Positions 35,141 through 45,156 are shown, counted from the first letter of the stretch. The stretch: DNA of 64,000 bases from Brachybacterium sacelli (GCF_017876545.1 NZ_JAGIOD010000001.1:2914001-2978000), one strand, 5' to 3'. Program-made: numbers and translations. The notes: a model not told the origin generated them from the letters alone.

Positions 35141-35908
35141 ATGACTCGTCGGCATCAGATCAGGACCGTGACCGCGCTGGGGCTGGCCGCCCCGCTGCTC
35201 GTCGGACTGAGTCTCGGCGCGGGATCCGTGGCCGGCGCCCAGCCCGCTGCGCCGACCGCCCCGGGCACGCAGGCCCCGACGGAGGTCGCCCATCGGGGCG
35301 AGCACCCGACCGACCTGTTCACGACGGGGCCGCAGAACTTCTCCGAGCTCGGCGAGTCCGCGGTCCCGTCCTCGAGCGTGGCCCAGGAGCTCGGCGACCG
35401 TGTCTCCCCGGACTCCGGGGACGACGCCTCCTGCGACGCCTCCCTGGACGTGGACGACCCCACCGGCGTGGCCGCCTGCACGGTCACCGGGTACTCGGGG
35501 ACCACCGAGACCTACTACGCGTACGTCGCGTCCGGGGCAGTGGCAGACGTCGACTACGAGCTCTACTTCGCGAAGGACACGCCGCTGTCCTCGGCGGCGA
35601 GGACGGCCCTGAACGACGGCAGCAACGGCACCGGCGTCTATCCGGTGTTCGACGAGACGGACGGGGACGCGCCGCAGGTGCTGGAGCCCTCCCTGGCCGT
35701 CGACCGCGCGAACTACGTGCTCGACGGGATCGGACGCGATGACCTCACGGTGCGCACCGTCCAGGAGGACGTCGACCTGCGGGTGCCCGAGCCCGTCTCC
35801 GGCACCGCGGTCGAGGAGGTCTCCGGTCGCACGGTCGGAGTGACCCTGCTGCCGATCACCACGCAGGGCGAGGCACCCGCGCTCCTGGTCAGCATCGACG
35901 GGCCGTGA
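35141..35908 (+). CDS. Secreted protein of unknown function
   Basis: 255 residues. A Sec signal peptide is clear: MTRRHQIR, a hydrophobic core TALGLAAPLLVGLSLGAG and AxA-type cleavage near SVAGAQ (about residue 33). The mature protein is acidic and Ser/Thr/Pro-rich, with two cysteines (in SCDASLD and AACTVTG) about 20 residues apart that could form a disulfide. No domain I recognise; the middle segment (TYYAYVASGAVADVDYELYF) looks beta-rich. AAGGAGA (35128-35134) is a good ribosome site. Single gene between unrelated operons. Confidence 0.8.
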   Translation: MTRRHQIRTVTALGLAAPLLVGLSLGAGSVAGAQPAAPTAPGTQAPTEVAHRGEHPTDLFTTGPQNFSELGESAVPSSSVAQELGDRVSPDSGDDASCDASLDVDDPTGVAACTVTGYSGTTETYYAYVASGAVADVDYELYFAKDTPLSSAARTALNDGSNGTGVYPVFDETDGDAPQVLEPSLAVDRANYVLDGIGRDDLTVRTVQEDVDLRVPEPVSGTAVEEVSGRTVGVTLLPITTQGEAPALLVSIDGP

Positions 35909-35974
35909 GCGGCCTGCGGCGACGGCGGCGGACGCCGACTCGTCCCCTCAGGCCCGCATGAGAGGATCGGAGCC

Positions 35975-37225
35975 ATGTTGCGCTGGCTCACGGCCGGGGA
36001 GTCCCACGGCCCCTCCCTCATCTCCCTGCTCGACGGCGTCCCCGCCGGGGTCGAGCTGACCAGTGACGATCTGAAGGCGGCGCTGGCCCGCCGTCGTCTC
36101 GGACACGGCCGCGGCAGCCGTCAGAAGTTCGAACAGGACGTGCTGAGGATCCACAGCGGGCTCCGTCACGGACGCACTCTCGGCTCGCCGTTGGCGATCG
36201 AGATCGCCAACTCGGAATGGCCGAAGTGGGAGAAGGTCATGAGCGCGGACCCGGTGCCGCGGGAGGACCTCCTGGTCGATGCCGGCACCGGCGACGAGCG
36301 CGAGATCGCCCGCAATCGCCCCCTGACCCGTCCCCGGCCCGGCCACGCCGATCTGTCCGGGATGCTGAAGTACGGCTTCGGCGAGGCCCGCCCGATCCTC
36401 GAGCGCGCGAGCGCCCGCGAGACCGCGGCGCGGGTGGTCGCAGGCCGTGTCGCGAGCGCCATCCTGGAGCAGGCCGCCGGGATCCGCCTGGTCTCCCACA
36501 CCCTCGCCGTCGGCACCGTCCGCGTGCCCGATGAGGCGCCCCTGCCCGCTCCGGGCGACGACGCCGCACTGGACGCCGACCCGCTGCGCTGCTTCGATCC
36601 CGGGACCTCTTCGGCGATGGTCGCAGAGGTCGATGCGGCCAAGTCCGACGGCGACACGCTCGGCGGTGTGGTCGAGGTCCTCGCCTACGGCGTCCCCGTG
36701 GGGCTGGGCTCCCACACCCAGTGGGACCGCAAGCTCGACGGCCGTCTCGCCCAGGCGCTGATGTCCATCCAGGCCATGAAGGGTGTGGAGATCGGGGACG
36801 GTTTCGCCACCGCCGCCCGCCGCGGCTCTGCCGCCCACGACGAGATCCTCGCCGCCGAGCAGGCGGTCGGCGCCACGTCGGTCCCGCGCGGCAGCAACCG
36901 CGCCGGCGGCCTCGAGGGCGGCATGAGCAACGGTCAGGTGATCCGTGTGCGCGGCGCCCTGAAGCCGATCTCCACGGTGCCCCGTGCTCTGCGCACCATC
37001 GACGTCGCCTCCGGCGAGCAGACCACCGCGAACCATCAGCGCTCGGACGTGTGCGCCGTGGCGCCCGCTGCCGTCATCGCCGAGGCCGTGGTCGCCCTCA
37101 CCCTCGTGGACGCCCTGCTCGAGAAGACCGGCGGAGACAGCGTCGAGGAGATCCGGGCTCATCTCGAGGAGACCGTCTCGCTGCAGTCGCGGATCGTGGG
37201 CGGCGGCACGGGCGGGGCCCCGTGA
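35975..37225 (+). CDS. aroC: Chorismate synthase
   Basis: Last step of the shikimate pathway, forming chorismate from EPSP with reduced FMN. 416 residues. GESHGPSL near the N-terminus, [22 protein letters not shown] and the signature region with [11 protein letters not shown] and [14 protein letters not shown] are present. No spaced Shine-Dalgarno; GAGGAT ends seven bases before ATG 35975, a weak leaderless candidate. Heads an operon aroC-aroK-aroB-aroD. Confidence 0.97.
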   Translation: MLRWLTAGESHGPSLISLLDGVPAGVELTSDDLKAALARRRLGHGRGSRQKFEQDVLRIHSGLRHGRTLGSPLAIEIANSEWPKWEKVMSADPVPREDLLVDAGTGDEREIARNRPLTRPRPGHADLSGMLKYGFGEARPILERASARETAARVVAGRVASAILEQAAGIRLVSHTLAVGTVRVPDEAPLPAPGDDAALDADPLRCFDPGTSSAMVAEVDAAKSDGDTLGGVVEVLAYGVPVGLGSHTQWDRKLDGRLAQALMSIQAMKGVEIGDGFATAARRGSAAHDEILAAEQAVGATSVPRGSNRAGGLEGGMSNGQVIRVRGALKPISTVPRALRTIDVASGEQTTANHQRSDVCAVAPAAVIAEAVVALTLVDALLEKTGGDSVEEIRAHLEETVSLQSRIVGGGTGGAP

Positions 37226-37767
37226 CGGGTCCCGCGGTCATCCTGCTCGGCCCCATGGGGGCGGGCAAGACCAGCGTCGGCCGTGAGCTCGCCGCCCGGC
37301 TGGACCTCCCCTTCGAGGATCTCGACGCCTTGATCGTCGGCGCGGCGGGACGCTCCATCCCGGACCTCTTCGCCACCGACGGCGAGGATGGCTTCCGCGC
37401 GCTCGAGGCCTCGGTGCTCGAGAGCGCCCTCACCGCGAGCTCCGGCGTGCTCGCCCTCGGCGGGGGAGCGGTCATGCATCCCGACTCCCGGCAGCGGCTG
37501 CGGGGCGGCCCGATCGTGCTGCTCGAGATCGACGAGCCAGTGGCCGCCGAGCGGCTCGGCCGCGGCCACGGACGCCCGATGCTCGGCGGCGGAGAGGATC
37601 CCATGCCCCGCTGGCGAGAGCTCGCCGCGGAGCGCGGCCCCGTCTACCGTGACCTGGCGCGCTGGCGGGTCGACGCCGGGCACGGCACCGCCGCGGCCGT
37701 CGCCCGCGCCATCACCGACATGATGGGCCAGGACCTGCTGTCCGGCCCCGAGGAGGAGACCGCATGA
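37222..37767 (+). CDS. aroK: Shikimate kinase
   Basis: ATP-dependent phosphorylation of shikimate. 181 residues: Walker [10 protein letters not shown] (residues 10-18), the substrate acidic pair in [14 protein letters not shown] (the FRxxE helix), LALGGGAV, and the lid arginine in RGHGRPML. The GTG at 37222 overlaps the aroC stop as GTGA and aligns the P-loop at the family position; frames reaching further upstream lie antisense-free inside aroC and are rejected. ATGA overlap with aroB. Confidence 0.95.
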   Translation: MTGPAVILLGPMGAGKTSVGRELAARLDLPFEDLDALIVGAAGRSIPDLFATDGEDGFRALEASVLESALTASSGVLALGGGAVMHPDSRQRLRGGPIVLLEIDEPVAAERLGRGHGRPMLGGGEDPMPRWRELAAERGPVYRDLARWRVDAGHGTAAAVARAITDMMGQDLLSGPEEETA

Positions 37768-38846
37768 GTTCCACCGTGATCCCCGTGACCACCCCGACCG
37801 GCGGGTACGACGTCCGCGTCGGCCGGGGGATCCTCGCCGACGTCCCTGGGCTGGTCCCTCAGCGGGTGCGACGGGTGGTGATCGTCCACCAGCCGAGTCT
37901 GCGGGAGGTCGCCGAGGAGGTCCGCGCCGCGATCGCCGAGACCGGACGGGACACCTTCGCCGCCGAGGTGCCCGACGGGGAGGAGGCCAAGACCGCCCAG
38001 GTCGCAGGCTTCCTCTGGGGCGTGTGCGGCCAGGCGGAGATCGGACGCCACGATCTGGTCGTCAGTCTCGGCGGCGGGGCCGCCACCGACCTGGCCGGCT
38101 TCGTCGCCGCCTCCTGGCTGCGCGGTGTCGACGTGCTGCAGATCCCCACCACGGTGGCCGCCATGGTCGACGCCGCCGTCGGCGGGAAGACCGGGATCAA
38201 CACCGCCGAGGGCAAGAACCTCGTCGGCGCCTTCCATCCGCCGCTCGCGGTCCTCGCCGATCTCGACGTGCTCGCCGGTCTCGGCGCGCACGACGTCGCC
38301 GCCGGGCTCGCCGAGGTCGTCAAGGGCGGGTTCATCGCCGATCCGCGGATCCTCGAGATCATCGAGGAGGACCCCCGCGCCGTGCTCGACGTCTCCACCG
38401 ACGCCTTCCGCGAGGTCGTCGAGCGCAAGATCCGGGTCAAGGCGGAGGTCGTCTCCGCCGATCTCACCGAGCAGGGCGATCGCGAGATCCTCAACTACGG
38501 TCACACGCTCGGCCACGCGATCGAGCGCAACGAGCGCTACCAGTGGCGTCACGGAGCGGCGGTCTCCGTCGGCATGATGTTCGCCGCGGAGCTCTCGCAC
38601 CTGGCCGGCAAGCTCTCGGAGGACGAGGTCGATCGCCATCGGCGCGTCCTGACCTCCCTCGGGCTTCCCATCACCTATCGGGACCGGCAGTGGCCCAAGC
38701 TCGAGGACGCGATGAAGCGCGACAAGAAGACCCGCGCGGGCCTGCTGCGGTTCGTGGTGCTCGATCGGATCGGGACTGTCTCCCGCCTCGAGGGCCCCGA
38801 CCCCGCGCTGCTGCTGTCCGCCTACGCCGCCATCACGGCAGACTGA
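37764..38846 (+). CDS. aroB: 3-Dehydroquinate synthase
   Basis: Converts DAHP to 3-dehydroquinate using NAD and zinc. 360 residues. The NAD-binding SLGGGAATDLAGFVAASW, IPTTVAAMVDAAVGGKTGIN, NLVGAFHPP and metal histidine segment NYGHTLGHAIE are all intact. Starts at ATG 37764 within the aroK end. Ten bases separate it from aroD. Confidence 0.97.
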   Translation: MSSTVIPVTTPTGGYDVRVGRGILADVPGLVPQRVRRVVIVHQPSLREVAEEVRAAIAETGRDTFAAEVPDGEEAKTAQVAGFLWGVCGQAEIGRHDLVVSLGGGAATDLAGFVAASWLRGVDVLQIPTTVAAMVDAAVGGKTGINTAEGKNLVGAFHPPLAVLADLDVLAGLGAHDVAAGLAEVVKGGFIADPRILEIIEEDPRAVLDVSTDAFREVVERKIRVKAEVVSADLTEQGDREILNYGHTLGHAIERNERYQWRHGAAVSVGMMFAAELSHLAGKLSEDEVDRHRRVLTSLGLPITYRDRQWPKLEDAMKRDKKTRAGLLRFVVLDRIGTVSRLEGPDPALLLSAYAAITAD

Positions 38847-38856
38847 GGAGGAGAAG

Positions 38857-39660
38857 GTGACAGACATCGTCCCGAGAACCGCGACGGTCCGTGGGATCGA
38901 GCTGGGCAGGGCCCGGCCCGAGATCATCGTGCCGCTGGTGGGCGAGGACCATGAGGAGGTGCTGGCGCAGGCCGGGGCGGCGGCCGCGACCCCTGCCCGC
39001 ATCCTCGAGTGGCGGATCGACCGCTTCCGCCCGGACCTCGAGGATGCGGAGGAGCACCGCGAGGCGGTGCTGGCCACCCTGCCGACGCTGCGCGCGACCC
39101 TCGGTCCGGACCGGGCGCTCCTGGCCACGCTGCGCACCGCCGCCGAGGGCGGCGGCCGCCGGATCCGCGACCTCGATCTCGCTCTCCTGCTGGAAGCCCT
39201 GATGGGTTCCCGGCGTGCCGGGACCCAGTCCCAGGTCGACCTGATCGACGTGGAGACCTCCCGGTCCCCGGAGATGGTTTCGCGGGTGATCGCGACCGCG
39301 CACGGCAACGGTGTGGTCGTCGTCGGCTCCTCTCACGACCTCGAGGGGACTGCGGGGGAGGAAGAGCTGATCGAGCAGCTGCGGGCGCAGCGGCGGCTGG
39401 GGGCTGACGTCCCGAAGATCGCCGTGACCCCGCACGACGCGCGCGACGTGCTGACCCTGATGTCGGCGAGCCTCACGGTCGCCGCGGACGGCGAGGGCCC
39501 GCACATCGCGATCGCCATGGGCTCGCTCGGCGTGGTCAGCAGGGTCTCGGCCGAGACCTTCGGCAGCGCCGCGACCTTCGCGGCCGTCGGTCGCAGCTCC
39601 GCTCCCGGGCAGCTCGAGGCCGACGACGTCTCCCGGATGCTGGAGCTCCTGCGCCCCTGA
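38857..39660 (+). CDS. aroD: Type I 3-dehydroquinate dehydratase
   Basis: Dehydrates 3-dehydroquinate to 3-dehydroshikimate by a Schiff-base mechanism. 267 residues in a TIM barrel: ILEWRIDRF, VVVVGSSHDLEGT with catalytic His160, DVPKIAVTPH with Schiff-base Lys187, IAIAMGSLGVVSR and ETFGSAATFA. This is clearly class I, not the small class II AroQ that most actinobacteria place next to aroB. GAGGAGAAG (38846-38854) is a strong ribosome site for GTG 38857. Completes the aroCKBD operon. Confidence 0.95.
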   Translation: MTDIVPRTATVRGIELGRARPEIIVPLVGEDHEEVLAQAGAAAATPARILEWRIDRFRPDLEDAEEHREAVLATLPTLRATLGPDRALLATLRTAAEGGGRRIRDLDLALLLEALMGSRRAGTQSQVDLIDVETSRSPEMVSRVIATAHGNGVVVVGSSHDLEGTAGEEELIEQLRAQRRLGADVPKIAVTPHDARDVLTLMSASLTVAADGEGPHIAIAMGSLGVVSRVSAETFGSAATFAAVGRSSAPGQLEADDVSRMLELLRP

Positions 39661-39672
39661 GCGGCCTCAGGG
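39655..39672. terminator. Shared hairpin over two convergent stop codons
   Basis: CCCTGAG (39655-39661) pairs with CTCAGGG (39666-39672) around CGGC. The stem contains the aroD TGA (39658-39660) and the stop of the opposing cyclase gene (39667-39669). It would act in both directions. Confidence 0.55.
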
Positions 39673-40314
39673 CCGGCGCGCGAAGGCGCGGACGGGGAAC
39701 GAGGGCATTCCCGCCACGGGCAGCGGGACCGCCGAGAACCGGGCACCGGACGGCGGCACCGCCGCCAGATTCGTGAGGTTCTCGACGATCAGGACTCCCG
39801 CCGCGAGCAGTCTCGTGTGCACGGGACGCTCCGGGACGGTGGTCCCGTCGATGTTCACCGAGTCGATCCCCACCAGCAAGGCCCCGGCGTCCGCGAGGTG
39901 GTCCGCCGCTTCCGCGGTGAGGTGCGGATTCTCTCCGGCCGTGTACTCCTCGGTGCCCCAGTGCCGGTCCCACCCGGTGCGCACCAGCACGGCGCAGCCA
40001 TCGACCGCGGCGGGCAGGTCCTCGGCGCCGATCGCCGGCCCCGGCGCCTCGACCACGAGGCACGGGATGTCCACGACGCGCTCGAGGGGGAGGTTCCCGA
40101 CGTCCTCGCCGTCCCGGTACCGGTGCTGCGGTGCATCGAGATAGGTGCCTGTGCTCGTGATCATCTCGACCCGGGCGATGCGGAACTCCGTGCCCGGTGC
40201 GTAATGGCCCCGGGAGTCGTCGAAGCCGAGGTGGTCCGCGGTCCGGGGGCCGGGAAGCCCCGGGTGCATCGTCATGCCGGGGAAGATCGGGTGGGTGAGG
40301 TCGGCCAGGGTCAT
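39667..40314 (-). CDS. Cyclase-family (kynurenine formamidase-like) hydrolase
   Basis: 215 residues of the putative cyclase/kynurenine formamidase fold: DLTHPIFPGMTMHPG at the start, ITSTGTYLDAPQHRY, LVRTGWDRHWG, and LLVGIDSVNIDG. The usual metal motif HxGTHxDxPxH appears as STGTYLDAPQH, so two of the histidines are replaced (Ser and Tyr), as in a divergent subfamily; kynurenine formamidase activity should not be assumed. ATG overlaps the stop of the upstream TRIC gene by four bases, so both are one transcript. Confidence 0.82.
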   Translation of the reverse strand: MTLADLTHPIFPGMTMHPGLPGPRTADHLGFDDSRGHYAPGTEFRIARVEMITSTGTYLDAPQHRYRDGEDVGNLPLERVVDIPCLVVEAPGPAIGAEDLPAAVDGCAVLVRTGWDRHWGTEEYTAGENPHLTAEAADHLADAGALLVGIDSVNIDGTTVPERPVHTRLLAAGVLIVENLTNLAAVPPSGARFSAVPLPVAGMPSFPVRAFARRP

Positions 40315-41234
40315 GGTGCGCGTCCCTTCTCCTGCGGTCGGTCGTCATCGGGGTCAGTATCGTTCTCGGAACCCGTCGCGTCGTACTGCGGGAATTCGAT
40401 GTCGTCGCCGTCGTGGTCGAGGAAGGCGCGCTCGGCGTACTCGCCGGCCTCACCGTCCAGGAAGCCGACGTCGGCGGCGAGGTCGTCGACGGTGGCATCG
40501 ACCACCGGGATCGCGCCGGTCTCGTGCGCCACCCGCTCCCGCTCGGAGCGACGGGTGCGACGCACCAGCGCTTTCAGCTGGGAGGCGGACATCGTCACCT
40601 GCCAGTCGCCGTGCGCGGGCAGCTTCCACCGCCGCCACGAGGCGACCGCGGCGAGGAGCGCCCCGAGGCCCACTGCGATCAGCACGTAGGGCGAGGGCAG
40701 GCCGAGCGCGACGACCACCCAGGTGCCGATGGCCGTGACCAGCGCGCCGGTCGCGTAGAGAGGACCGCCGCCGAAGATCGCGGGGATGCGCCCCACCAGC
40801 ACGTCACGGATCACCCCGCCGCCCACGCCGCTGGTGACTCCGAGCAGTATCGCGGGCAGGGGCTCCAGACCGTAGCCGAAGGACTTCGCCGTCCCGGTCG
40901 CGGCCCACAGCGCCATCGCCGCGATGTCCAGCACGGTCACCAGGCGGCGCCACCAGGCGCCCTCGGCGGAGATCACGAAGGCGAACAGCGAGCCCACCAG
41001 CGCACAGGCCAGGTACCAGGGGCCGTCGAAGGCCGCCGGGGTGCCGTAGTCGAGGATCAGGTCGCGCACGAGACCGCCGCCCAGGCCTGCGACGATGCCG
41101 ATGATCGCGAAGCCCACCGCGTCGAACTTCAGTCGGGCGGCCAGGGCGCCCGCGGCGACGCCCATGACGGCCACGCCGATCATGTCCAGCACGCGCAGGA
41201 AGTCGTTGGTCACGAGCAGCTCGAGGGGGTCCAC
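40311..41234 (-). CDS. TRIC/UPF0126 family membrane channel protein
   Basis: About 307 residues with seven hydrophobic segments arranged as two related halves. Each half carries a glycine-rich motif typical of the family: GIVAGLGGGLVRDLIL in the first and GVTSGVGGGVIRDVLV in the second, each with a lysine-free kinked helix. Bacterial TRIC homologues are trimeric cation channels. A long acidic cytoplasmic tail (about the last 80 residues) is extra. Start set at GTG 41234 because TACCGT lies seven bases upstream; an in-frame GTG at 41264 is the alternative. Divergent from coaE. Confidence 0.86.
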   Translation of the reverse strand: MDPLELLVTNDFLRVLDMIGVAVMGVAAGALAARLKFDAVGFAIIGIVAGLGGGLVRDLILDYGTPAAFDGPWYLACALVGSLFAFVISAEGAWWRRLVTVLDIAAMALWAATGTAKSFGYGLEPLPAILLGVTSGVGGGVIRDVLVGRIPAIFGGGPLYATGALVTAIGTWVVVALGLPSPYVLIAVGLGALLAAVASWRRWKLPAHGDWQVTMSASQLKALVRRTRRSERERVAHETGAIPVVDATVDDLAADVGFLDGEAGEYAERAFLDHDGDDIEFPQYDATGSENDTDPDDDRPQEKGRAP

Positions 41235-41241
41235 GGAGACG

Positions 41242-41247
41242 ACGGTA
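41242..41247 (-). promoter_or_regulatory. Leaderless -10 candidate, TRIC gene
   Basis: TACCGT on the - strand with a seven-base spacer to GTG 41234. It decides the start of that gene and faces away from the coaE element 32 bases off. Confidence 0.5.
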
Positions 41248-41278
41248 GTCCCCCGCCGCCGCACCGGCGTGCTCCCCG

Positions 41279-41284
41279 TACGAT
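41279..41284 (+). promoter_or_regulatory. Leaderless -10 candidate, coaE
   Basis: TACGAT with a six-base spacer (CGGGGC) to ATG 41291 and no Shine-Dalgarno. Confidence 0.55.
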
Positions 41285-41290
41285 CGGGGC

Positions 41291-41932
41291 ATGAGACCGG
41301 CCACCTCCCCGTCCCTGTTGCGACTCGGCCTGACCGGCGGCATCGGCTCCGGGAAGTCCACGGTCGCGGCGTTCTGGCGGGCGGCGGGGCACCGGGTGAT
41401 CGACCTCGACGCCCACTCCCGAGCGGTCCTCGACGTGCCGGGCGACGGGGTCGAGGAGGCCGTCTCCCGCTTCGGCGAGCGGCTGCGCACCCCGGCGGGG
41501 ACCATCGACCGCGCCGCCCTGGCGTCGATCGTCTTCGCCGATCCTGCGGCCCGCGACGATCTCGAGCACATCGTGCTGGGCCGGGTCGATCGTGCGGTCG
41601 CCGAGCAGGAGCTGGAGGCGGTCGCGGCGGGGGAGCGCCTCGTGATCCACGACAGCCCGCTGCTGCTGGAGAAGCGCCTGGAGGCCGACTACCAGGCGGT
41701 CATCGCCGTGCTCGCCCGACGCGAGGACCGCATCGACCGGGTGGTGCGGGACCGCGGCAAGGACCGTGCCTATGTCGAGTCGATCATGGCCGCCCAGGTC
41801 ACCGACCTCGAACGGATCCGTCGCGCGGATCGACTGGTGCTGAACACGTCCGGGCGCGAGATCCTGGGCCGCCGCGCCGAGCACGCCCTGGCCGTCGTGA
41901 CCGCGGGCCTCGTGGATTCCGCCGTGCGCTGA
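41291..41932 (+). CDS. coaE: Dephospho-CoA kinase
   Basis: Last step of coenzyme A synthesis. 213 residues: P-loop GLTGGIGSGKSTVAAF at about 13-28, DLDAHSRAV (the conserved DxD), a LID region and HDSPLLLEKR. Actinobacterial CoaE sometimes carries a C-terminal GrpB/UPF0157 domain; this one does not. No ribosome site, only the TACGAT element. The gene is immediately upstream of uvrB, a frequent actinobacterial pair. Confidence 0.95.
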   Translation: MRPATSPSLLRLGLTGGIGSGKSTVAAFWRAAGHRVIDLDAHSRAVLDVPGDGVEEAVSRFGERLRTPAGTIDRAALASIVFADPAARDDLEHIVLGRVDRAVAEQELEAVAAGERLVIHDSPLLLEKRLEADYQAVIAVLARREDRIDRVVRDRGKDRAYVESIMAAQVTDLERIRRADRLVLNTSGREILGRRAEHALAVVTAGLVDSAVR

Positions 41933-41971
41933 CCGCGCGGCCCCGCCGTGTCGTCCGTCGGCCCCGGGTCG

Positions 41972-41977
41972 TAGGCT
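41972..41977 (+). promoter_or_regulatory. Leaderless -10 candidate, uvrB
   Basis: TAGGCT with a six-base spacer (CGGATC) to ATG 41984. No LexA box was seen here, unlike uvrA. Confidence 0.55.
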
Positions 41978-41983
41978 CGGATC

Positions 41984-44086
41984 ATGCGCCCCGTCACCGA
42001 TCTGGTCCGTGCCGAGCATCCCTTCGAGGTCGTCTCCGACTACAACCCTTCCGGCGATCAGCCGACCGCCATCGCCGATCTCACCCGTCGGCTCGAGGGC
42101 GGTGAGCAAGACGTGGTGCTGCTGGGCGCGACTGGCACCGGCAAATCCGCCACCACGGCCTGGTTGATCGAGCAGGTCCAGCGGCCCACGCTGGTGATGG
42201 CCCACAACAAGACCCTCGCCGCTCAGCTGGCCAGCGAGTTCCGAGAGCTGCTGCCGCACAACGCGGTGGAGTACTTCGTCTCCTACTACGACTACTACCA
42301 GCCGGAGGCGTACGTCCCGCAGTCGGACACCTACATCGAGAAGGACTCCTCGGTCAACGCCGAGGTGGAGCGGCTGCGGCACAGCGCGACCAACTCCCTG
42401 CTGACCCGTCGCGACGTGGTCGTGGTCTCCTCGGTCTCGTGCATCTACGGCCTGGGGACCCCGCAGGAGTACGTGGACCGCATGGTGCAGCTCTCCCGCG
42501 GTCAGCAGCTGGACCGCGACGAGCTGCTGACCCGTTTCGTGGACATGCAGTACGACCGCAACGACGTCGCCTTCGAGCGCGGCACCTTCCGGGTGCGCGG
42601 CGACACCGTCGAGATCATCCCCATGTACGAGGAGCTCGCGATCCGCATCGAGTTCTTCGGCGACGAGATCGACGCGCTGTACACGCTGCACCCGATGACG
42701 GGCGAGGTGATCCGCGGGGAGGACCACATCCACATCTTCCCCGCCTCCCACTACGTGGCCGGCCCCGAGCGTCTTTCCCGCGCCATCGGCACCATCGAGG
42801 TCGAGCTCGCCGAGCGGCTCGAGGAGCTCGAGGCCCAGAACAAGCTGCTCGAGGCGCAGCGGCTGCGCATGCGCACCACTCACGACCTCGAGATGCTGCG
42901 ACAAATGGGCTCCACCAACGGCGTCGAGAACTACTCCCGCCACCTCGACGGGCGCGAACCCGGCACGGCGCCGAACACCCTCATGGACTACTTCCCCGAG
43001 GACTTCCTGCTGGTCATCGACGAGTCCCATGTGACCGTCCCCCAGATCGGCGCCATGTTCGAGGGTGACCGCTCTCGCAAGCGCACCCTCGTGGACTTCG
43101 GCTTCCGCCTGCCCAGCGCCCTGGACAACCGCCCGCTGACCTTCGCCGAGTTCACCGAGCGCACCGGGCAGACCGTCTATCTCTCCGCGACGCCCGCGGA
43201 CTACGAGCTGGGCAGGGCCGACGGATATGTCGAGCAGATCATCCGTCCCACGGGCCTGGTGGATCCGGAGGTGATCGTCAAGCCCGTCAAGGGGCAGATC
43301 GATGATCTGCGGGAGGAGATCGACGCGCGGGTCCAGCGCGACGAGCGGGTGCTGGTGACCACGTTGACCAAGCGGATGGCCGAGGACCTCACCGACTTCC
43401 TGCTCGAGAACGGGGTGCGCGTGCAGTATCTGCACTCGGACGTCGACACCCTGCGCCGCATCGAGCTGCTGCGCTCCCTGCGTGCGGGCGAGTTCGACGT
43501 GCTGGTGGGCATCAACCTCCTGCGCGAGGGTCTGGACCTCCCCGAGGTCTCCCTGGTCGCGATCCTCGATGCGGACAAGGAGGGATTCCTGCGTTCGCGG
43601 ACCTCGCTGATCCAGACCATCGGACGCGCCGCCCGCAACGTCTCCGGGCAGGTCCACATGTACGCGGACACGGTCACCGACTCGATGGAGTCCGCGATCG
43701 AGGAGACCAATCGTCGCCGCGAGAAGCAGATCGCGTTCAACGAGGCCAACGGGATCGACCCGACACCGCTGCGCAAGCGGATCGCGGACGTCACCGACAT
43801 GCTGGCCCGCGAGGACATCGACACCGACACCCTGATGGCGACGGACTACCGCTCCGGCAAGGAGAAGGTCTCCCGGGACAGGGCGCGCGCCAATGCGGTC
43901 GACGCGGTCAGCGGGCGCACGGTCGACCTGGGCGAGGACCCGGTGGGTTCGCTCACCGGCATGATCGACGAGATGACCGCCCAGATGCATCAGGCCGCCG
44001 AGACCCTCCAGTTCGAGCAGGCGGCCCGGCTGCGCGACGAGGTGCAGGAGCTCAAGAAGGAGCTGCGCGCGATCCAGCGGTCCTAG
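41984..44086 (+). CDS. uvrB: Excinuclease ABC subunit B
   Basis: DNA damage verification helicase of nucleotide excision repair; loads UvrC after UvrA delivers it. 700 residues. Walker [12 protein letters not shown], the beta-hairpin [31 protein letters not shown] (Walker B), [18 protein letters not shown] and QTIGRAARN helicase motifs, and a C-terminal UVR motif ([20 protein letters not shown]) that contacts UvrC. It ends in TAG, which overlaps the TAG of the convergent gene as the palindrome CTAG (44083-44086). Confidence 0.98.
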   Translation: MRPVTDLVRAEHPFEVVSDYNPSGDQPTAIADLTRRLEGGEQDVVLLGATGTGKSATTAWLIEQVQRPTLVMAHNKTLAAQLASEFRELLPHNAVEYFVSYYDYYQPEAYVPQSDTYIEKDSSVNAEVERLRHSATNSLLTRRDVVVVSSVSCIYGLGTPQEYVDRMVQLSRGQQLDRDELLTRFVDMQYDRNDVAFERGTFRVRGDTVEIIPMYEELAIRIEFFGDEIDALYTLHPMTGEVIRGEDHIHIFPASHYVAGPERLSRAIGTIEVELAERLEELEAQNKLLEAQRLRMRTTHDLEMLRQMGSTNGVENYSRHLDGREPGTAPNTLMDYFPEDFLLVIDESHVTVPQIGAMFEGDRSRKRTLVDFGFRLPSALDNRPLTFAEFTERTGQTVYLSATPADYELGRADGYVEQIIRPTGLVDPEVIVKPVKGQIDDLREEIDARVQRDERVLVTTLTKRMAEDLTDFLLENGVRVQYLHSDVDTLRRIELLRSLRAGEFDVLVGINLLREGLDLPEVSLVAILDADKEGFLRSRTSLIQTIGRAARNVSGQVHMYADTVTDSMESAIEETNRRREKQIAFNEANGIDPTPLRKRIADVTDMLAREDIDTDTLMATDYRSGKEKVSRDRARANAVDAVSGRTVDLGEDPVGSLTGMIDEMTAQMHQAAETLQFEQAARLRDEVQELKKELRAIQRS

Positions 44087-45156
44087 TGGGCCGAGTGCCG
44101 CTGATCGCCGGTTCTGGTCTCGACGTGCAGATCGAGCGCCGCGACGGAGAGGTAGAACGGCGACGGGACGACGGGAGAGTGCCCGTGGAGCAGACGACTG
44201 CCGATCAACCTGGGCCAGCGGGGCGCCGCGCGGACTCCGGTGGCGTAGAGAGTCACCCGGTCCGGATCGACGGTGCGCAGAACTCCCGGTCCATACGTAC
44301 CGCGCGCCAGGTGCTCCGGCATCCCCGGTGCATCGGTGCGGAGGACATGTCGAGGTGCCGACCAGGAGTCGGGATCCATGCTGAGCTCCGGTGCCGTGCT
44401 GGTCCACAGCCCCTGCGGAGGCATTCCTCCTGAGCCATGGATGTCTGCGCCGCGGGCGAGGACCATGAGCCATCCGCCCGGCACACGCGTGAGTGCGTTG
44501 TCGAAGAACCCCTCGCTCGAGGTGGTGAAGACCCGCGGGTCGGACCATGACGCACCATCGGCGCTCTCCGCGACGCGGATCTCGTAGTCGGGAAGGTCGC
44601 CGGGGCCGATCTCGAAGGGATTCGCCTGGAACCACATCAGGTAGCGGTCCCCATCGTGCACGACGAGCGGTTCGAGCACACTGCGACGGCGCCCATCACC
44701 ACGGATCACGGGCTGCTCACGTCGGCGCCAACCACCGTCGAGGAGTTCGAGAGCGCCGATCGCATATTCGCTGCTCGGGCCGTACTGCTTCGCCGACCTC
44801 CTGCCTGTGTAGTAGATGCGTGCCGGCTGGTCGGCAGTGGACGGCACGTACGAGGGAGTGTGCATCCCGGCGGCGTCCCATGCACCGCGTGGAGGGTCAG
44901 GGGTGATGGCCAGCGCGCGACCGCGTGCATCTGCGGCCAGGTTCCAGGACGGGCCTGCGGGATCGCAGCCGGCCTCGAGGGTGGCGACGTAGAGGCGGTT
45001 GCGAAACGAGGTCGAGAAACCTCCGAGGAACATGGTTGCCACGCCGTCGATGACGTGGACGTCGGGATCGCCGAGGCCGAGGACGCCGCGCGGCATCGGG
45101 CCATCGACCATGTCCCACAGCTGCACCGGACGAGAAACGGCGGGAGGAGTGTTCAT
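44083..45156 (-). CDS. Beta-propeller glycosidase-like protein
   Basis: 357 residues. Repeated blade-like segments with early Asp and later Glu ([59 protein letters not shown]) look like the five-bladed propeller fold of GH32/43/62-type or related glycan-active proteins. I cannot assign a family or substrate. No signal peptide, so cytoplasmic. Start at ATG 45156, preceded on its strand by GCGGAG at proper spacing. Base composition is visibly less GC-rich than its neighbours. It lies between uvrB and a truncated ABC gene, suggesting an acquired or relocated gene. Confidence 0.65.
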   Translation of the reverse strand: MNTPPAVSRPVQLWDMVDGPMPRGVLGLGDPDVHVIDGVATMFLGGFSTSFRNRLYVATLEAGCDPAGPSWNLAADARGRALAITPDPPRGAWDAAGMHTPSYVPSTADQPARIYYTGRRSAKQYGPSSEYAIGALELLDGGWRRREQPVIRGDGRRRSVLEPLVVHDGDRYLMWFQANPFEIGPGDLPDYEIRVAESADGASWSDPRVFTTSSEGFFDNALTRVPGGWLMVLARGADIHGSGGMPPQGLWTSTAPELSMDPDSWSAPRHVLRTDAPGMPEHLARGTYGPGVLRTVDPDRVTLYATGVRAAPRWPRLIGSRLLHGHSPVVPSPFYLSVAALDLHVETRTGDQRHSAH

